From positions 558,001-622,000 of the forward strand of contig NZ_JBHTKA010000007.1 in NCBI RefSeq assembly GCF_042676245.1: 64,000 nucleotides of DNA, given 5' to 3'. This stretch comes from Ohtaekwangia kribbensis. Lineage in GTDB: Bacteria; Bacteroidota; Bacteroidia; Cytophagales; Cyclobacteriaceae. A program made the translations under genes and the position numbers. This document shows positions 63,042 to 64,000 of this stretch, piece by piece. Every line of letters starts with the position of its first letter. Position 1 is the stretch's first letter. Under the pieces are notes generated by a model that had not been told where the DNA came from, ran no database searches, and worked only from the letters and a program-made list of their open reading frames with translations.

Positions 63042-64000
63042 TTACTCCGTTTTCTCAGCCGGAAGCGTAAAGAAAAATGTAGCCCCTTCGTTTACTTTGG
63101 CTTCGGCCCATACGCGTCCTCCGTGGCGGGCGACAATACGTTGTACAATGGCGAGTCCGACACCGGTGCCTTCGAAATCACTGGGTTTGTGCAGCCGCTG
63201 AAATACACCAAACAGCTTTTCGGCATACTCCATGTTGAAGCCGGCTCCGTTGTCTTTTACGTAGTATACTATATATCCATTGTCGCGATACGACCCGATT
63301 TCGATAGCCGGATTTTCTTTTTTAGCAGAATACTTATAGGCATTCGAGATGAGGTTAATCCATACCTGCGTGAGCAGCGCACGGTCTGCGTATGCCGGTA
63401 GTAGTTCGTTAACGGTAACTTTTGCGTGATAGTCACTGGCATCGGTAACATCGCTGATCACATCCTTCACCAGGTCCGCTATATTTATCGCTGACTTCTT
63501 GACTTCTTTTCGACCCATCTTGGAGAACTCCAGCAGGTCATCAATGAGCGAACCCATTTTGATAGCATTTTTGTGGATTACGCCCAGCATACGTTTCGCC
63601 TCATCATCCAGTGTATCGTTATAGCTTTCTTCCAGCATTTTTGAGAAGCCTACCAGCGCACGGACAGGCGCGCGAAGGTCGTGCGAAACAGAGTATGAAA
63701 ACGATTCGAGTTCTTTATTTACTTCTTCCAGTTGGAAAAGGTTCTTCTGCAGATCAGCGTTCAATTGTTTGATCTGCGCATCGGCTTTTTCAAGCGACTG
63801 ATTTTTTTCGATCAGTTCTTTTTTCTGCAATTGTATCTTTAGCAGAACCGATACCTTGGCCGTGGTAAGTTCCGGGTCGAGAGGTTTGGAGAGATAGTCA
63901 ACAGCACCTTCTTCAAAACCTTTCATCACCGATTGCCGCTCTTTCTTTTCGGCTGAGGCAAAGATGATGGGTATATCTTTTGTTTTTTTATTGAGCTTTA
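63042..64000 (-). CDS. receiver-histidine kinase, 5'-truncated by window edge
   Basis: The reading frame is open to the window end; the visible N-terminal part (DIPIIFASAEKKERQSVMKG, AVDYLSKPLDPE) is the C-terminal half of a receiver domain, including its conserved Lys. A coiled coil follows (about 35-85 of the visible part), then HisKA with phospho-His in SYSVSHDLRAPVRAL and a HATPase domain (VWINLISNAYKYS, VKDNGAGFNMEYAEKLFG, GTGVGLAIVQRI). It is a hybrid of receiver then kinase, suited to a phosphorelay. A methionine at 63929 is internal, not the start. Confidence 0.9.
   Translation of the reverse strand, partial: KLNKKTKDIPIIFASAEKKERQSVMKGFEEGAVDYLSKPLDPELTTAKVSVLLKIQLQKKELIEKNQSLEKADAQIKQLNADLQKNLFQLEEVNKELESFSYSVSHDLRAPVRALVGFSKMLEESYNDTLDDEAKRMLGVIHKNAIKMGSLIDDLLEFSKMGRKEVKKSAINIADLVKDVISDVTDASDYHAKVTVNELLPAYADRALLTQVWINLISNAYKYSAKKENPAIEIGSYRDNGYIVYYVKDNGAGFNMEYAEKLFGVFQRLHKPSDFEGTGVGLAIVQRIVARHGGRVWAEAKVNEGATFFFTLPAEKTE

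Noticed and set aside
1..64000. CRISPR arrays, tRNA or rRNA genes, insertion sequences
   Set aside because: No spaced identical repeats, cloverleaf-like sequences, rRNA segments or transposase-like proteins were seen.

Overview
The window looks like a chromosome segment of a free-living Bacteroidota bacterium, most likely of the Cytophagales type. The sequence basis is a SusC/SusD pair, a very large secreted protein with a type IX secretion (T9SS) C-terminal sorting module, outer-membrane lipoproteins, DUF1680 glycosidases, LytTR regulators, weak or absent Shine-Dalgarno sequences, and a few TAnnTTTG-type promoter elements. The genus is inference. No rRNA, tRNA, CRISPR array, transposase or phage structural gene was found.

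Layout. 1-3233: end of a trans-4-hydroxyproline degradation operon (alpha-ketoglutarate semialdehyde dehydrogenase, hydroxyproline 2-epimerase, FAD amino-acid dehydrogenase). 3693-8275: SusC/SusD importer. 8387-9836 (minus): LytS-like kinase and LytTR regulator. 10004-17490: PEP-mutase-family enzyme, Ada alkylation repair protein, 1510-residue T9SS adhesin-like protein with three copies of an unusual repeat, NAD(P)-binding protein. 17766-21862: phosphorelay operon (five-PAS kinase with a degenerate receiver, single receiver, NarL-type regulator). 21901-23587: small lipoprotein, unknown protein, PAP2-like membrane protein. 23886-34557: arabinose-glycan block (two DUF1680 beta-L-arabinofuranosidases, DUF885 peptidase, AraC regulator, GH51 alpha-L-arabinofuranosidase). 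34851-37683: membrane protein and a multi-pass membrane patatin. 37930-40270: HExxH lipoprotein, small lipoprotein and a decayed partial copy of the HExxH domain. 40583-45320: siderophore receptor, PepSY reductase-like protein, AraC regulator. 45716-51511: TolC/RND/adaptor efflux operon. 51677-54582: small protein, GH13 enzyme, and a flavin-dependent LLM oxidoreductase broken by a one-base frameshift. 55039-58534: a group fitting cold adaptation (cold-shock-domain protein, fatty acid desaturase, two RRM proteins). 58750-62608: a cluster with a sensory-rhodopsin-transducer homologue, membrane-anchored TIR protein, cysteine-rich lipoprotein, DUF2383-like protein and stand-alone HsdR-N-like nuclease. 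The right edge holds a cupin and a receiver/histidine kinase running off the window.

Two themes stand out. First, hydroxyproline catabolism, a SusC/D importer and arabinofuranosidases that include DUF1680 enzymes would together suit a consumer of plant hydroxyproline-rich glycoproteins or arabinans (inference). Second, the 59-61.5 kb cluster contains three copies of a 9-12-9-12-9 direct-repeat array (core TTSGGAAAC), in front of the TIR gene, the cysteine-rich lipoprotein gene and the nuclease gene. That spacing is the one used by LytTR-type regulators, so these genes may form an undescribed stress or defence regulon.
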